Positions 47,004-56,407 are shown, numbered from the stretch's first letter. The stretch: DNA of 64,000 nucleotides from Pseudanabaena sp. Chao 1811 (GCF_027942295.1 NZ_CP101416.1:1302001-1366000), one strand, 5' to 3'. The notes: generated from the letters alone by a model not told the origin. A program made the numbers and translations.

Positions 47004-47110
47004 AAGTAGCTAGGCGCAATTAAATATAAAACCCAAAAGCTGTGGCGCACGCGCAGCGTACGCCACAGCTTTTGACGCTGGATTTTAACTATGTCCAGCC
47101 AGAGCTACTT
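47004..47110. repeat. palindromic element, copy 1 (AAGTAGCT termini)
   Basis: Opens AAGTAGCTAGGCGCAATTAA, has a core AAAAGCTGTGGCG...CGCCACAGCTTTT at 47035-47073, and closes AGCTACTT. The second copy at 57412-57513 shares both termini, the AATTAAA flank and the core. This copy lies between divergent genes, so it is not a terminator. The rest of the 311-bp intergenic region shows nothing else. Confidence 0.85.
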
Positions 47111-47167
47111 ACAAAATAGGTACGAAATAATCTTCTTTTTCTTGTTATTAATTGATATTGAGCTGAT

Positions 47168-47995
47168 ATGAGTAGTTTTAACACTTCACAAATACCAATC
47201 GCAATGACGATCGCTGGTTCGGATAGTGGTGGTGGTGCAGGGATACAGGCTGACCTCCGCACCTTTGCCTTTCATTGTGTGCATGGAACCAGCGTACTCA
47301 CCTGCATCACTGCCCAAAATACACAGGGTGTAACGCGAGTGGATGCCATGCCAACCGAAGCAGTAACAGCTCAATTTGAAGCGGTGATGATTGATATGCG
47401 AGTGGGGGCAATCAAAACGGGAATGCTGCTCAATCAAGAGATTATTAAAACCGTTGCTAAGAAATTAGTTGCCTTTGGCTTTGGGAATGTGGTGGTTGAT
47501 CCAGTGATGGTGTCACGGGCGGGAGCGCAATTATTAGATGATGATGCAGTGAAAACGATCCGTGAGCAGTTAATTCCTCTTGCAGCGATCGCTACGCCTA
47601 ACCGCTATGAAGCCCAAATTCTGGCAGATATGGAAATTCATACGCTGGAAGATATGCAAACATCGGCTCAGAAAATTTATAAATTGGGAGCGCGATCAGT
47701 TCTCGTCAAGGGTGGTGGCTTTACCAACGAACTAAAGGGAATTGATGTGTGGTTTGATGGCGATCACCTTGAGGTTTTACAGACAGAAGTAATTGATACC
47801 CCCCATACCCATGGTACTGGCTGTACTTTGTCCGCCGCGATCGCTGCAAATTTAGCTCTAGGGAAACCACGGTTTCAAGCAGTACTAGACGCAAAGAACT
47901 ATGTTACTGAAGCTTTGAAATATTCTTTAGCGATCGGGCAAGGACAGGGACCAGTTGGACATTTCTATCCATTACTGAAGCCTAGTATCCAATAG
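47168..47995 (+). CDS. thiD: hydroxymethylpyrimidine/phosphomethylpyrimidine kinase
   Basis: 275 residues, ribokinase fold: AMTIAGSDSGGGAGIQADLR, AIKTGMLLNQEIIK, VVDPVMVSRAGAQLLDDDAV and DTPHTHGTGCTLSAAIAANL (catalytic Cys/GTGC anion hole) are ThiD signatures. Two sequential phosphorylations give HMP-PP for thiamine synthesis. Single gene; no THI-box element seen upstream. Confidence 0.96.
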   Translation: MSSFNTSQIPIAMTIAGSDSGGGAGIQADLRTFAFHCVHGTSVLTCITAQNTQGVTRVDAMPTEAVTAQFEAVMIDMRVGAIKTGMLLNQEIIKTVAKKLVAFGFGNVVVDPVMVSRAGAQLLDDDAVKTIREQLIPLAAIATPNRYEAQILADMEIHTLEDMQTSAQKIYKLGARSVLVKGGGFTNELKGIDVWFDGDHLEVLQTEVIDTPHTHGTGCTLSAAIAANLALGKPRFQAVLDAKNYVTEALKYSLAIGQGQGPVGHFYPLLKPSIQ

Positions 47996-48129
47996 AATTA
48001 ACTTGTCAAGGCGATCGCCATATAGTTTCTTTTAGCCATTCAAGGTTTAGTAGATTGACTCTTGGCGCAAAGGTTTTGTTAACGCGATCTCACTATTTCG
48101 GTGCTTCTATCAGATTAATGAGTGATGAA

Positions 48130-48483
48130 TCATAAAAGTTCTGCATTATCTTCTGTTGGTAAAAGCGGTAGGATAAATTCTAGAAGATTAGGGATTTGTG
48201 AGTTTGCGACTTGCCAAGTTAGGTTCAAGTCAACTTGATTATAATCGTGTATTAGTTTATCGCGCATTCCCGCGATTTGCTTCCACGGTATTTCTGGGTG
48301 GGTCTCTCGAAATTCTGGTGATAGGTGTTTGACAATTTCTCCCAAAATCGCAATTTCGTATACAACCGAAAAGTGAATGCGCTTTTCGGTTAAAAATTGT
48401 TGCTTGGTAGCTCCTTCCATCAGTTCAGCAATATTAGAACAGACTGTGGCAATATCAAGCAGATAGGCTGGATCTCGTTGCAT
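48130..48483 (-). CDS. hepT: HepT-like toxin (DUF86), second pair
   Basis: 117 residues, helical, with RDKLIHDYNQVDLNLTW: the R-X4-H-X-Y motif of HepT RNases. It overlaps the preceding MntA-like gene by 29 bp. In characterised pairs MntA poly-AMPylates the HepT tyrosine and thereby neutralises it. Confidence 0.87.
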   Translation of the reverse strand: MQRDPAYLLDIATVCSNIAELMEGATKQQFLTEKRIHFSVVYEIAILGEIVKHLSPEFRETHPEIPWKQIAGMRDKLIHDYNQVDLNLTWQVANSQIPNLLEFILPLLPTEDNAELL

Positions 48484-48796
48484 AAATCACCTGTGCAGTA
48501 TTTAAAATTGCTTTGCGTCGAATCCAGTTTGGGCTGTCTATAACGGCTTGCTTGCTAACTAAGTCAACTTTGCGATGAAATATATCTTCTAGTTGCCATT
48601 CCATTGTCACCAAATCTAGAAGGCTATTTTGTGATTCAGGTGCAAATACGACCAGACAGTCGATGTCACTATCGGAGCGAAAGTCATCGCGCAGGACGGA
48701 ACCAAAGAGGGCAAATTCGACAATCTGCCAGTGATCGCAAAATTCGACAATCTGTGGCATTGGTAGATTAATATTTTTAACTAAACAGGTGTTCAT
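48455..48796 (-). CDS. mntA: MntA-like minimal nucleotidyltransferase antitoxin, second pair
   Basis: 113 residues with FGSVLRDDFRSDSDIDCLVV, the GS-X10-DXD nucleotidyltransferase motif, and RKVDLVSKQAVIDSPNW. Follows the first HepT gene by 20 nt. About half its residues match the other MntA at 49130, so the pairs look like an old tandem duplication. Confidence 0.87.
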   Translation of the reverse strand: MNTCLVKNINLPMPQIVEFCDHWQIVEFALFGSVLRDDFRSDSDIDCLVVFAPESQNSLLDLVTMEWQLEDIFHRKVDLVSKQAVIDSPNWIRRKAILNTAQVIYATRSSLSA

Positions 48797-48816
48797 TTTA
48801 CAGATCCTTGCTAACC

Positions 48817-49140
48817 CTACAAATTTTCTAAGTATTTCAACAGTTCAGGGATATTTTCTGTGATGACTGTCCAAATTTCGGTTGGGTCAACTTCATCGTA
48901 GTCATGGGTAATTACATCTCGCATTCCTGCTATTTTCTTCCAAGGTATATCGGAATGTTTTTGCCTAAATTCTGGAGATAATCGTTTAGTTGCCTCACCA
49001 ATGATAGTAATACGCCGCAAAATAGCGTCTTGCTTTTCATAATTGACGGCTAGCGCATCCTGATCTATTCCTTTCACATACTGCAAAATCAGTTTGATAG
49101 ATTCTGTGATATCAATAATTGCTTCTTGATCACGCGACAT
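48817..49140 (-). CDS. hepT: HepT-like toxin (DUF86), first pair
   Basis: 107 residues with RDVITHDYDEVDPTEIW (R-X4-H-X-Y) and PEFRQKHSDIPWKKIAGM, typical of DUF86. Overlaps the end of the MntA gene by 11 bp. Expected to be an RNase toxin held inactive by AMPylation of the motif tyrosine. Confidence 0.88.
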   Translation of the reverse strand: MSRDQEAIIDITESIKLILQYVKGIDQDALAVNYEKQDAILRRITIIGEATKRLSPEFRQKHSDIPWKKIAGMRDVITHDYDEVDPTEIWTVITENIPELLKYLENL

Positions 49141-49468
49141 AAATTACCTCGGCAGATTCAAGGATATTTTTGCGTCTTAGCCAGTTATGACTTTGGATAA
49201 TGGCTTGTTTGCTAACTAGGTCAACTTTACGATTTAACATTATTTCCAGTTCTTCTTTCATGGTAATTTTTTCAAATAGACCGCGTTTAGCATTAGGTTG
49301 ATAGGAAACTAATAAATCTATATCGCTATCTTCGCGAAAGTCATCTCGCAGGATTGAACCAAATAATGCTAGTTCAGCAACTTTCCATTTTTGACAAAAT
49401 TGAGTAAGTTGTTGGCTAGAAATACCAAGACGATTATAGATTTTAGGGTTTGATATTTGGCTATACAT
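49130..49468 (-). CDS. mntA: MntA-like minimal nucleotidyltransferase antitoxin, first pair
   Basis: 112 residues with FGSILRDDFREDSDIDLLVS (GS-X10-DXD) and NRKVDLVSKQAIIQSHNWLR. Starts 11 nt after the stop of the restriction-modification gene on the same strand, so co-transcription is likely. Confidence 0.88.
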   Translation of the reverse strand: MYSQISNPKIYNRLGISSQQLTQFCQKWKVAELALFGSILRDDFREDSDIDLLVSYQPNAKRGLFEKITMKEELEIMLNRKVDLVSKQAIIQSHNWLRRKNILESAEVIYVA

Positions 49469-49479
49469 TTTATGACTCC

Positions 49480-52400
49480 TTACCCAAATGGGAAGCCTCC
49501 ATGTTTGGTAATGATTTGATCGATATCGCTCATGATCTCGATGGTTTCGCCGAGGATGGAAATGATGTTTTGATAATGAACGAGGTTGTCAAAGCTGAGT
49601 TCTCGTCCTTTGCGATCGCTGAGCCATTTTTTACAAACTTGATAGCCGCCGATGTAGAAGTTCCAAATGTGTTTGGGGATATTGGCGAAATACTGCTGGT
49701 CGTTAATCCAGATTTGTTGTTGGGTTTCGTTGTATTTGACTTGTTCGACAAGGTTAGAGCCATCGATGGGATAGTTACTAATTTCTGCGCCTGTTTCTTT
49801 CATCAGGTGGAGTTGTACGAGTCTGTCGCCTTTGGTGGCTAGTTCCCAAAATAGTTGTTTGTTGCTGGTGAGGGGGACTCGAGGAAAGTCGATTTTGAGA
49901 AATTCGGCGTAGCGTTGGCGATAGGTAGGGGAGTGGAAGGTGGCATAAATGTAGTTAAAGATGTCTTCTGGTGCAAAGGTTTTGACTTGATCGCCTTTGC
50001 CATCTGGGAAAAATTCTAAGCTAAGTTTTTCGGAAAGTTCGTTAATAAATTCTGGTGCTAGGTTTGGGCGGCGACCATGTGGGGAGTTGGTTGGTTCGGC
50101 TTCAAATAGGGTTGGGGTGTTGGTTGGATAGAGATAGAGAGGGAAAATAACAGCCCCTTTTGCTGTATCAAGCAGGTTATGGTCAACAGTACAATTTGAA
50201 CACAACCAATGTGTATAGTTGTTCCCAAGAATCTGCCTGTGCATAACGATTGATATATTTTCACCCAAAATCATATGCTGCATAACTTCATCTCTTGATC
50301 GATCCACCAAATCCGAGTTATGAAAGTAGTTTTTGAAGTCAAAGGGACGATAAAGACATTGAGTAAAACATTTTTCCCATTCAAGATTTGCAGATAAAGA
50401 TTTTCTCTTACGATCTATATTCCAATCACTTTTAGCTTGAAGTTGATATTTCTCTGAAACATCTTCATTAGAAATCTTTAAGTTTCTGAAATCGTTAATA
50501 CGTCCATAAAGCGAATGGTAGTCATAATCAAACACAAAATGATCTCTATGAGTTTTTACGCCTGTTGAATTAACAGACATAATATCAACTACTTTCCAGC
50601 CTTTTTCATACTCTGGCAACAAATCTACATTTCTATCTTTAAAGAGATAAAAACTTGCATTAGGATTTATAACTTTCCATTCAGTCGAACTAATATCATT
50701 TTCATCTAACCAATGATATTTGCCCCCAACTAATTCCTTATTCTCCTTAACCTCTCTAACACCCCACAAATCAGCATGATAAACCTTAGCTAAATCTTGC
50801 TGACTATCTTGATACTTGATAAAAAACGCGATCGCTACCCCTTGCTGAATATCAAACACATTTTGATCGGGTGAACCATCGGGACAAACTTCTTTTTTCT
50901 TGCTATTACCATGCAAATCTAAAATATAAATCTCATCAAAAGTCTGCATCAAATTTTGACGCATTCCCCGAAAAGTTGGATTGTCCAAATAACCATGATT
51001 TGTGATTAAAGCCACAACCCCATAACCAGTTTCCGCAACCCGATGCTGAGCAAAGCGAATAAACTTCACATAATCATCCAATAAACCTTTAGGATTTCTC
51101 TCTCCCAATGGTTTTCCATCCACATGATAATAATCCTTAACCAAATTCACAATCCAAGGATCGGTATTCATCGACTCATAGGAATAAGGCGGATTGCCCA
51201 AAATCACCATTACAGGCGTATCTTGCTTAACCCCTTTCGCCGCCTCTGCCTCATCACGAATGCGATTCATAAAACCATCCGCCGCAGGAATTTGAAAACC
51301 TTCCTGTAAAGTATTCGTCAAATAAATCCGTAAACGCTCCTCAGAACTAAAATCATAACCAGTTTCTTGAAGCTGTAACCCCAACTTCATGTGCGCCACC
51401 GTATAAGGAGCCATCAGCAACTCAAAACCAAATAAACGCGGTAACAAATGCTGACTCACATAACCCGACCACATCCCCTTCTGATTCTTAAAACCCTCAT
51501 AAATATGCTCAATCACCCGATGCATAAACGTCCCAGTCCCCACCGCAGGATCGAGAATTAGCACCTTATGCATAGGTTCCGAACCCCCTCTAACTCCCCC
51601 TTGCGAAGGGGGAGAACTAGAATCTTTACTTCCCTCCTTCAAAGGAGAAGAACTGGAATCTTTACTTCCCCCCTTCAAAGGGGGGACTGAGGGGGGTGAA
51701 TTAGTGGCGACTGCGGGAGGTAAAATTTTCGTACTATCTGCCAACCCCTTCTTAATCCCAAACTTCTCCTTGAGAATATAATCCACACTCCGCACAATAT
51801 ACCCAACCACAGGCTCAGGCGTATAGTAAACTCCCCGTGACTCGCGCATCTTTGGGTCATATTCCGCCAAGAAAGTCTCATAAAAATGCACCACAGGATC
51901 TTCACGGCGATCGCGCTTACCAAAATCGCTCAAAATAGCCGACATATCCGTTTGCTGCAAAATAGTCGCCAAAGTATCCACCGCCCACACAATGCGATCG
52001 TCAAGTTCCGAACCCGCAATCTGATTAAAAATCCCCCGCAAAAATGGATTCGTTTTTGGTAAGCGAAAACCCGCCGTCTCTCTCGTAAACGTACTCACTT
52101 GATCCGTATTGCAACGCGCCGCAAACAAACCATAGCAAATCGTCTGAGCATACATATCCGCAAACTGTTCCCCCGTCAAATCGCGAATCAACACCGCCCG
52201 AAAAGACTCTAACTGATCCGATAACATCCCACCGCGATCGCTATCATTCAAAGCCGTATTAATGGCATCCCTGATCAACTGAGCCAAAGCCGCCATCCTT
52301 TTGGCGAGCGCCTTGGGAGTCGTGACCTGCGCCACCTTAGTTAATAGAAACTGTCGCAAAAGTTGATCAACCTGTGCCATTCCATCAGGATCAGGCTTAA

Positions 52401-52782
52401 TCTTTTTCTGTTTATCAAAAGAAGCTACAGAAGCCGCCAGCCGTAACTCTCCACCCACATACCATCGAAACTCTAAATGATCCGTCAAAATTAAATTTCC
52501 CAAAGCATTGAAATAACGCTGCATTTGGTTCTTCTTTTCCAAACTCTTCAGCGAAATCCCAATATCCTTAGCCTCAAGATGCCCAATCTCTAACGCCCCC
52601 TGACTAATTAAAAAATCTGGCGCACCGCAAGCAATCCGCTTCGGCTCATTCACCGCCAAGATATTGTTATCAAACGATTCAAGCAACTTCTTCAACGCAG
52701 GACGATAGGTATGCTCAGTCGCATTACCCTTTTGATAAATCTGCGTCACTTCTTGCAAATAAGCTTGAATTTGATTAGTCAT
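49480..52782 (-). CDS. restriction-modification protein: nuclease-like N-terminus, N6-adenine methylase and target-recognition region (type ISP/IIG-like)
   Basis: 1100 residues. The N-terminus has CGAPDFLISQGALEIGHLEAK, a PD-(D/E)XK-like nuclease pattern. The methylase has motif I LILDPAVGTGTFMHRVIEH (about 408) and motif IV VMVILGNPPYSYES (about 530). The C-terminal ~500 residues should hold the recognition domain and end in NLVHYQNIISILGETIEI. There is no helicase, so it is closer to single-chain IIG-like or helicase-less ISP proteins. Residues ~360-400 are a translated interspersed repeat just before motif I. Heads a probable operon with two MntA/HepT pairs. Confidence 0.85.
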   Translation of the reverse strand: MTNQIQAYLQEVTQIYQKGNATEHTYRPALKKLLESFDNNILAVNEPKRIACGAPDFLISQGALEIGHLEAKDIGISLKSLEKKNQMQRYFNALGNLILTDHLEFRWYVGGELRLAASVASFDKQKKIKPDPDGMAQVDQLLRQFLLTKVAQVTTPKALAKRMAALAQLIRDAINTALNDSDRGGMLSDQLESFRAVLIRDLTGEQFADMYAQTICYGLFAARCNTDQVSTFTRETAGFRLPKTNPFLRGIFNQIAGSELDDRIVWAVDTLATILQQTDMSAILSDFGKRDRREDPVVHFYETFLAEYDPKMRESRGVYYTPEPVVGYIVRSVDYILKEKFGIKKGLADSTKILPPAVATNSPPSVPPLKGGSKDSSSSPLKEGSKDSSSPPSQGGVRGGSEPMHKVLILDPAVGTGTFMHRVIEHIYEGFKNQKGMWSGYVSQHLLPRLFGFELLMAPYTVAHMKLGLQLQETGYDFSSEERLRIYLTNTLQEGFQIPAADGFMNRIRDEAEAAKGVKQDTPVMVILGNPPYSYESMNTDPWIVNLVKDYYHVDGKPLGERNPKGLLDDYVKFIRFAQHRVAETGYGVVALITNHGYLDNPTFRGMRQNLMQTFDEIYILDLHGNSKKKEVCPDGSPDQNVFDIQQGVAIAFFIKYQDSQQDLAKVYHADLWGVREVKENKELVGGKYHWLDENDISSTEWKVINPNASFYLFKDRNVDLLPEYEKGWKVVDIMSVNSTGVKTHRDHFVFDYDYHSLYGRINDFRNLKISNEDVSEKYQLQAKSDWNIDRKRKSLSANLEWEKCFTQCLYRPFDFKNYFHNSDLVDRSRDEVMQHMILGENISIVMHRQILGNNYTHWLCSNCTVDHNLLDTAKGAVIFPLYLYPTNTPTLFEAEPTNSPHGRRPNLAPEFINELSEKLSLEFFPDGKGDQVKTFAPEDIFNYIYATFHSPTYRQRYAEFLKIDFPRVPLTSNKQLFWELATKGDRLVQLHLMKETGAEISNYPIDGSNLVEQVKYNETQQQIWINDQQYFANIPKHIWNFYIGGYQVCKKWLSDRKGRELSFDNLVHYQNIISILGETIEIMSDIDQIITKHGGFPFG
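51581..51700. repeat. interspersed CCCCCTT(N)AAGGGGG repeat inside the methylase gene
   Basis: Three linked units, each a short hairpin (e.g. CCCCCTTGCGAAGGGGG, CCCCCCTTCAAAGGGGGG) joined by AACTRGAATCTTTACTTCC. Such elements are usually intergenic in cyanobacteria; here they keep the frame and encode SPPSVPPLKGGSKDSSS-type peptide. Confidence 0.88.
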
Positions 52783-52998
52783 CGTCTTTTGAGATTAGCT
52801 AATTTCAGGATACCAGATAAAATCCTGAAATTTTTAGCCCATACATCTTTACTAATCTGGCAGCTCCTCTAGCGGACTGGATTAGGATTGATGATTTTGA
52901 CAGCGATCACCTTATTCTGCCAAGCATTGAAAAATTGAATAGGCGATCGCTGTTAGTTTGTTGCTAATGAAAGTAATAATGCTTCCATTCGTAATGCC

Positions 52999-54555
52999 TT
53001 ATTTGCCGACGACAAATGTAGATTTGAGGGATTGCTCATATTTTGCGCCGCTCTTTGTGATTTGACTGATTACCAACTGATAGACAGCATTATTATTTTC
53101 GCGGAGCCAAGGTGAGCAATATCGTCCCACGGGTAAAGTGTAGGTATTGCCATTGACGATCGCACCATCACTAGCAGGCAACTTGGGGGGGATTTTGAAA
53201 GTAATACTGCGGCGCTTGACATAATCGCTAGATACGACACCTGTTGCTGATTCTTTGCTAAAGCACTGCACTTCGATTTGGCTATCCTTGAGCAACTCTC
53301 TTACATTTCCGCGATCGCTAAGAATTAATTGGTTTTCCGTCCCCACACCTGAGATCTTTTGCAATTGGAAAGAACTAACACGATCAGGGTTAAATCCGCC
53401 TGTAATCTTCACCACTTGAAGATTTTCCGAAGGAATAGCGGGCATGACTTGATATTCCAATGTCCCTGGTAACTGATATTGAATTTCGGCATTTTCATTA
53501 CGGACATTGACTGTACCACCAATTTCCACTCGATCAACACCTAATACGTTGGGAGACTCAGGGGCTGCCCACTCAAATCGATAAGCTAGTCGGGCTGTAT
53601 CTTTTAAATAGGTATAGCTATTCGGTACATCGGAACTAGCACGCAGCAAGCGCGATAATCCACTGCGCTCCACCCAAATATTTTTGATGAGGTTCACTTT
53701 TTTCCCTAAAGCCGTCGCTAATGGTGCGCGATCGCTAGTTATCTCAGTGGGAATATCTAATCGTGGAATCAGCGTAACTTTACCATAGCTACCAATCTCA
53801 CCATTACGACCATTATTACTAGTTGCTCCATTCGCTCCTGACTGACAGGAATAATATTGAGAATGGGAAACTCCTTTGTTCGTTCGGCGATAGAACCAAT
53901 CACCTCGACGATATTCGGACACCCGTGAGTAATTATTTTCAAAATCGAGATCAAAGCCATCGCTCGAACGTCCGCAAAGTTTAGTTTCTCTAGAATGATA
54001 TTGCCATGCAGCTTTAGGATCATTGAAAGGTCGCCGCTCAATCTCCAAATTGCAATATTTAATCCGCCAATCTCTTTCGCGGCATTCACAACCCTTGCCA
54101 CTGACAGCACTACGCCCACTCCTACCCCCCCTACCACCTGCATTACGGATTTCTATCTGCTGAAGGGTTGCCACATCGGTATAAAAGATTGTGACATTAC
54201 CACCATTGCCGCCACGTCCACCGTTACCACCATTGCCACCACGTCCTCCTGATGCACCTATGAGTGAATAGGCAGGACGATAGGGCTGTTCACAACTACT
54301 TGCGGAGGTTCCTGCGGTTCCATCTTCACCATCTTCACCAGTTGTGCCAGTCAAGTCATAGCTAGTAGGCTTGCCATCACTCACAATTTTGATGTCTTGC
54401 CCATCGCGTCCATTACGGCCATCGCGCCCATCAGATCCATCTTGCCCCACTACCCCAAAAGTAGTTTGCCCGATCGCCGAAAAACTAACTAAAGGCAATG
54501 TCATGATTGCGGTTGGTAAAGCCAGAATCAGCGATCGTGTATTTAGCATATCCAA
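52999..54555 (-). CDS. secreted collagen-like/Gly-rich protein, unrecognised
   Basis: 518 residues; start at Met1 or Met3 (MLNTRSLILALPTAIM). Signal peptide to about residue 28 (SAIGQ). Then collagen-like G-X-Y triplets (GQDGSDGRDGRNGRDGQD; GTTGEDGEDGTAG), a GGRGGNGGNGGRGGNGG run, and a second Gly-rich stretch with paired cysteines (GKGCECRERDW). From about residue 280 a beta-rich region without Gly repeats carries PTEITSDRAPLATALGKKV. Reads as a cell-surface or sheath protein; no family recognised beyond collagen-like repeats. Confidence 0.8.
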   Translation of the reverse strand: MDMLNTRSLILALPTAIMTLPLVSFSAIGQTTFGVVGQDGSDGRDGRNGRDGQDIKIVSDGKPTSYDLTGTTGEDGEDGTAGTSASSCEQPYRPAYSLIGASGGRGGNGGNGGRGGNGGNVTIFYTDVATLQQIEIRNAGGRGGRSGRSAVSGKGCECRERDWRIKYCNLEIERRPFNDPKAAWQYHSRETKLCGRSSDGFDLDFENNYSRVSEYRRGDWFYRRTNKGVSHSQYYSCQSGANGATSNNGRNGEIGSYGKVTLIPRLDIPTEITSDRAPLATALGKKVNLIKNIWVERSGLSRLLRASSDVPNSYTYLKDTARLAYRFEWAAPESPNVLGVDRVEIGGTVNVRNENAEIQYQLPGTLEYQVMPAIPSENLQVVKITGGFNPDRVSSFQLQKISGVGTENQLILSDRGNVRELLKDSQIEVQCFSKESATGVVSSDYVKRRSITFKIPPKLPASDGAIVNGNTYTLPVGRYCSPWLRENNNAVYQLVISQITKSGAKYEQSLKSTFVVGK

Positions 54556-54660
54556 AGCCTATAAAATTATCTAAAAAGTACTCTCAAAAGTTTAGTCTAT
54601 CTTCATTGACAGGATCATGACAGACTGAGTTCCAAGCCTAACTTTCAACTAAATTAATTT

Positions 54661-54942
54661 ATGACTGTAAACCAAGGTCAACAACTCGAAGTATATAGCA
54701 GCAAACATCCTCAAGAGGTACTGTTAGTAAAGGTAAAAATTGGGGATGAACTCGATGAGGTGATGATATTCAAAGGTTTTTCTAGCTCTTTGATGCGATC
54801 AACCGCCTTCGATCCTGATGTACCTGTAATTCCTGATCATGCCGAAATTATCACTATTGATCGCCTCACTGCTCCCTATAAACCCACAGAGCCTAAGTAC
54901 ATCCAACAAGGGATAACATGGGAGCAGTTTAAAGGTGCTTGA
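54661..54942 (+). CDS. conserved cyanobacterial small protein, 93 residues
   Basis: Contains VLLVKVKIGDELDEVMIFKG and STAFDPDVPVIPDHAEIITI, a short beta-rich protein that resembles a conserved cyanobacterial/plastid family of unknown function (DUF7734 comes to mind, unverified). Stand-alone gene in the direction of the DUF815 ATPase. Confidence 0.65.
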   Translation: MTVNQGQQLEVYSSKHPQEVLLVKVKIGDELDEVMIFKGFSSSLMRSTAFDPDVPVIPDHAEIITIDRLTAPYKPTEPKYIQQGITWEQFKGA

Positions 54943-54968
54943 TGAGCTATGCTCTTCACAAAATTATC

Positions 54969-55035
54969 TTTAAGACTTACGCATTAGGTAGATATGTTAG
55001 TCCGCATCACATCTACCTAATGCATAAGTCTTAAA
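54969..55035. repeat. inverted repeat with 17-nt loop
   Basis: TTTAAGACTTACGCATTAGG... (54969-54993) pairs with 55011-55035 apart from one or two bases. Between the 93-residue gene and the DUF815 gene; could terminate one or regulate the other. Confidence 0.7.
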
Positions 55036-55072
55036 TCTTAAAAAAATCGGCTTGAGAAATTGGCTAAAAAAT

Positions 55073-56407
55073 ATGCTTAGTGAGACAAGGGAATCAATTT
55101 ATGCAAGACAGGTGAGGCTCGCTTCACTACTGCTATATCAAAATGTATTAGAGCAAGAGCCTTGGGAAGCCTATGAGAAGCTATTGAAGTCCCTTGCCAA
55201 CTATGCATTAGATGGACATGAAAATAGTTCACGACAGCTTAGCTATTTATTTGCCTATGGGAAATGGTTTAGGGCGATCGCAGCTACAGGATATAACTGG
55301 CGAGACTATGTAATTTCGCAGCTACTGATATCTGACAATCCTTTTAGTCAATTGGCGCAAACCACCGATTTTGCTCAACTACCGATGTCACTAATTTCAG
55401 CGGTGAAGCATGATCTCCACATCCTAGAGGAGATGAGTCTATGGGGAGGGGATAAACTCGTTGATTTTATTAATGCTTCTGAAAATCGTGCCGTAGCGTG
55501 GCACTTGTCACCTAATGATTTGTCAAAACTATCTGAAGAAAAGCGATCGCTAATTATTAAATTTCAAGAAACCGATGATTGGACGCAACTAGTAGCAGAT
55601 CTGGCAAATTATTACAAACACTCAGGTACTGGCATATTTACTGAATATGAAGCGTTTCGTTGGCGTAAAGGTCATCTGGAGGGAATTGCCTATCCTGATC
55701 TAGTGATGCTATCAGATATAGTTGGATATGAGTCGCAGCGTCAGGCACTTTACAAAAATACGGAAGCATTTTTAGCGGGCTATCATTCCCTGCACGTACT
55801 TCTCTATGGTAGTCGTGGGACAGGCAAATCTTCAATGGTCAAGTCCTTAATGTATGCCTATCGCGATCGCGGTTTACGTCTAGTCGAAGTCGCCAAGGAT
55901 GATCTAAAGGATTTACCAATTATTGCTGAAGTGTTGCGAAAAGTTCCACAGAAGTTCATCATTTTTGTGGATGATTTATCCTTTGAAGAAGAGAGCGAAG
56001 ACTATAAAGCTCTCAAAGTAGTGTTAGAAGGAAATCTCTCTGCTCAACCGAATAATCTATTAGTTTACGCAACTTCCAATCGTCGTCATTTATTACGGGA
56101 ATACTTTAGCGATCGCCCTAGCCTAAAAACACTGAGTACTAGTGAAGAGGTAAATCCTTGGGACACAGTACAAGAGAAGTTATCCCTAAGCGATCGCTTT
56201 GGTCTCACATTGACGTTTCTCAAAGCAGATCAAGAAATCTATCTCAAAATCGTCCATCATCTCGCTAAACGGGCAAGCATCGAACTTCCCACCGAAGACC
56301 TCAATTTTCGCGCCTTACAATGGGCAACCCGCAACAATGGGCAGTCGGGGCGCACTGCCCAACAATTTATCGACTTTCTCAAAGCAGATCTGGAAATCAA
56401 AATTTAA
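55073..56407 (+). CDS. DUF815 family P-loop ATPase
   Basis: About 444 residues from ATG 55073 (MLSETRESIY); a TTG at 55052 is an alternative. A helical N-terminal ~210 residues is followed by GYESQRQALYKNTEAFLAGY, Walker A YGSRGTGKSSMVKS (near 258), Walker B FIIFVDDLSFEEE and YATSNRRHLLREYF, diagnostic of DUF815 AAA ATPases. Role unknown. Confidence 0.87.
   Translation: MLSETRESIYARQVRLASLLLYQNVLEQEPWEAYEKLLKSLANYALDGHENSSRQLSYLFAYGKWFRAIAATGYNWRDYVISQLLISDNPFSQLAQTTDFAQLPMSLISAVKHDLHILEEMSLWGGDKLVDFINASENRAVAWHLSPNDLSKLSEEKRSLIIKFQETDDWTQLVADLANYYKHSGTGIFTEYEAFRWRKGHLEGIAYPDLVMLSDIVGYESQRQALYKNTEAFLAGYHSLHVLLYGSRGTGKSSMVKSLMYAYRDRGLRLVEVAKDDLKDLPIIAEVLRKVPQKFIIFVDDLSFEEESEDYKALKVVLEGNLSAQPNNLLVYATSNRRHLLREYFSDRPSLKTLSTSEEVNPWDTVQEKLSLSDRFGLTLTFLKADQEIYLKIVHHLAKRASIELPTEDLNFRALQWATRNNGQSGRTAQQFIDFLKADLEIKI

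Noticed and set aside
53769-54252. Frames overlapping the collagen-like gene on both strands
   Set aside because: They follow the GC-biased glycine codons of the real gene and lack protein-like composition.
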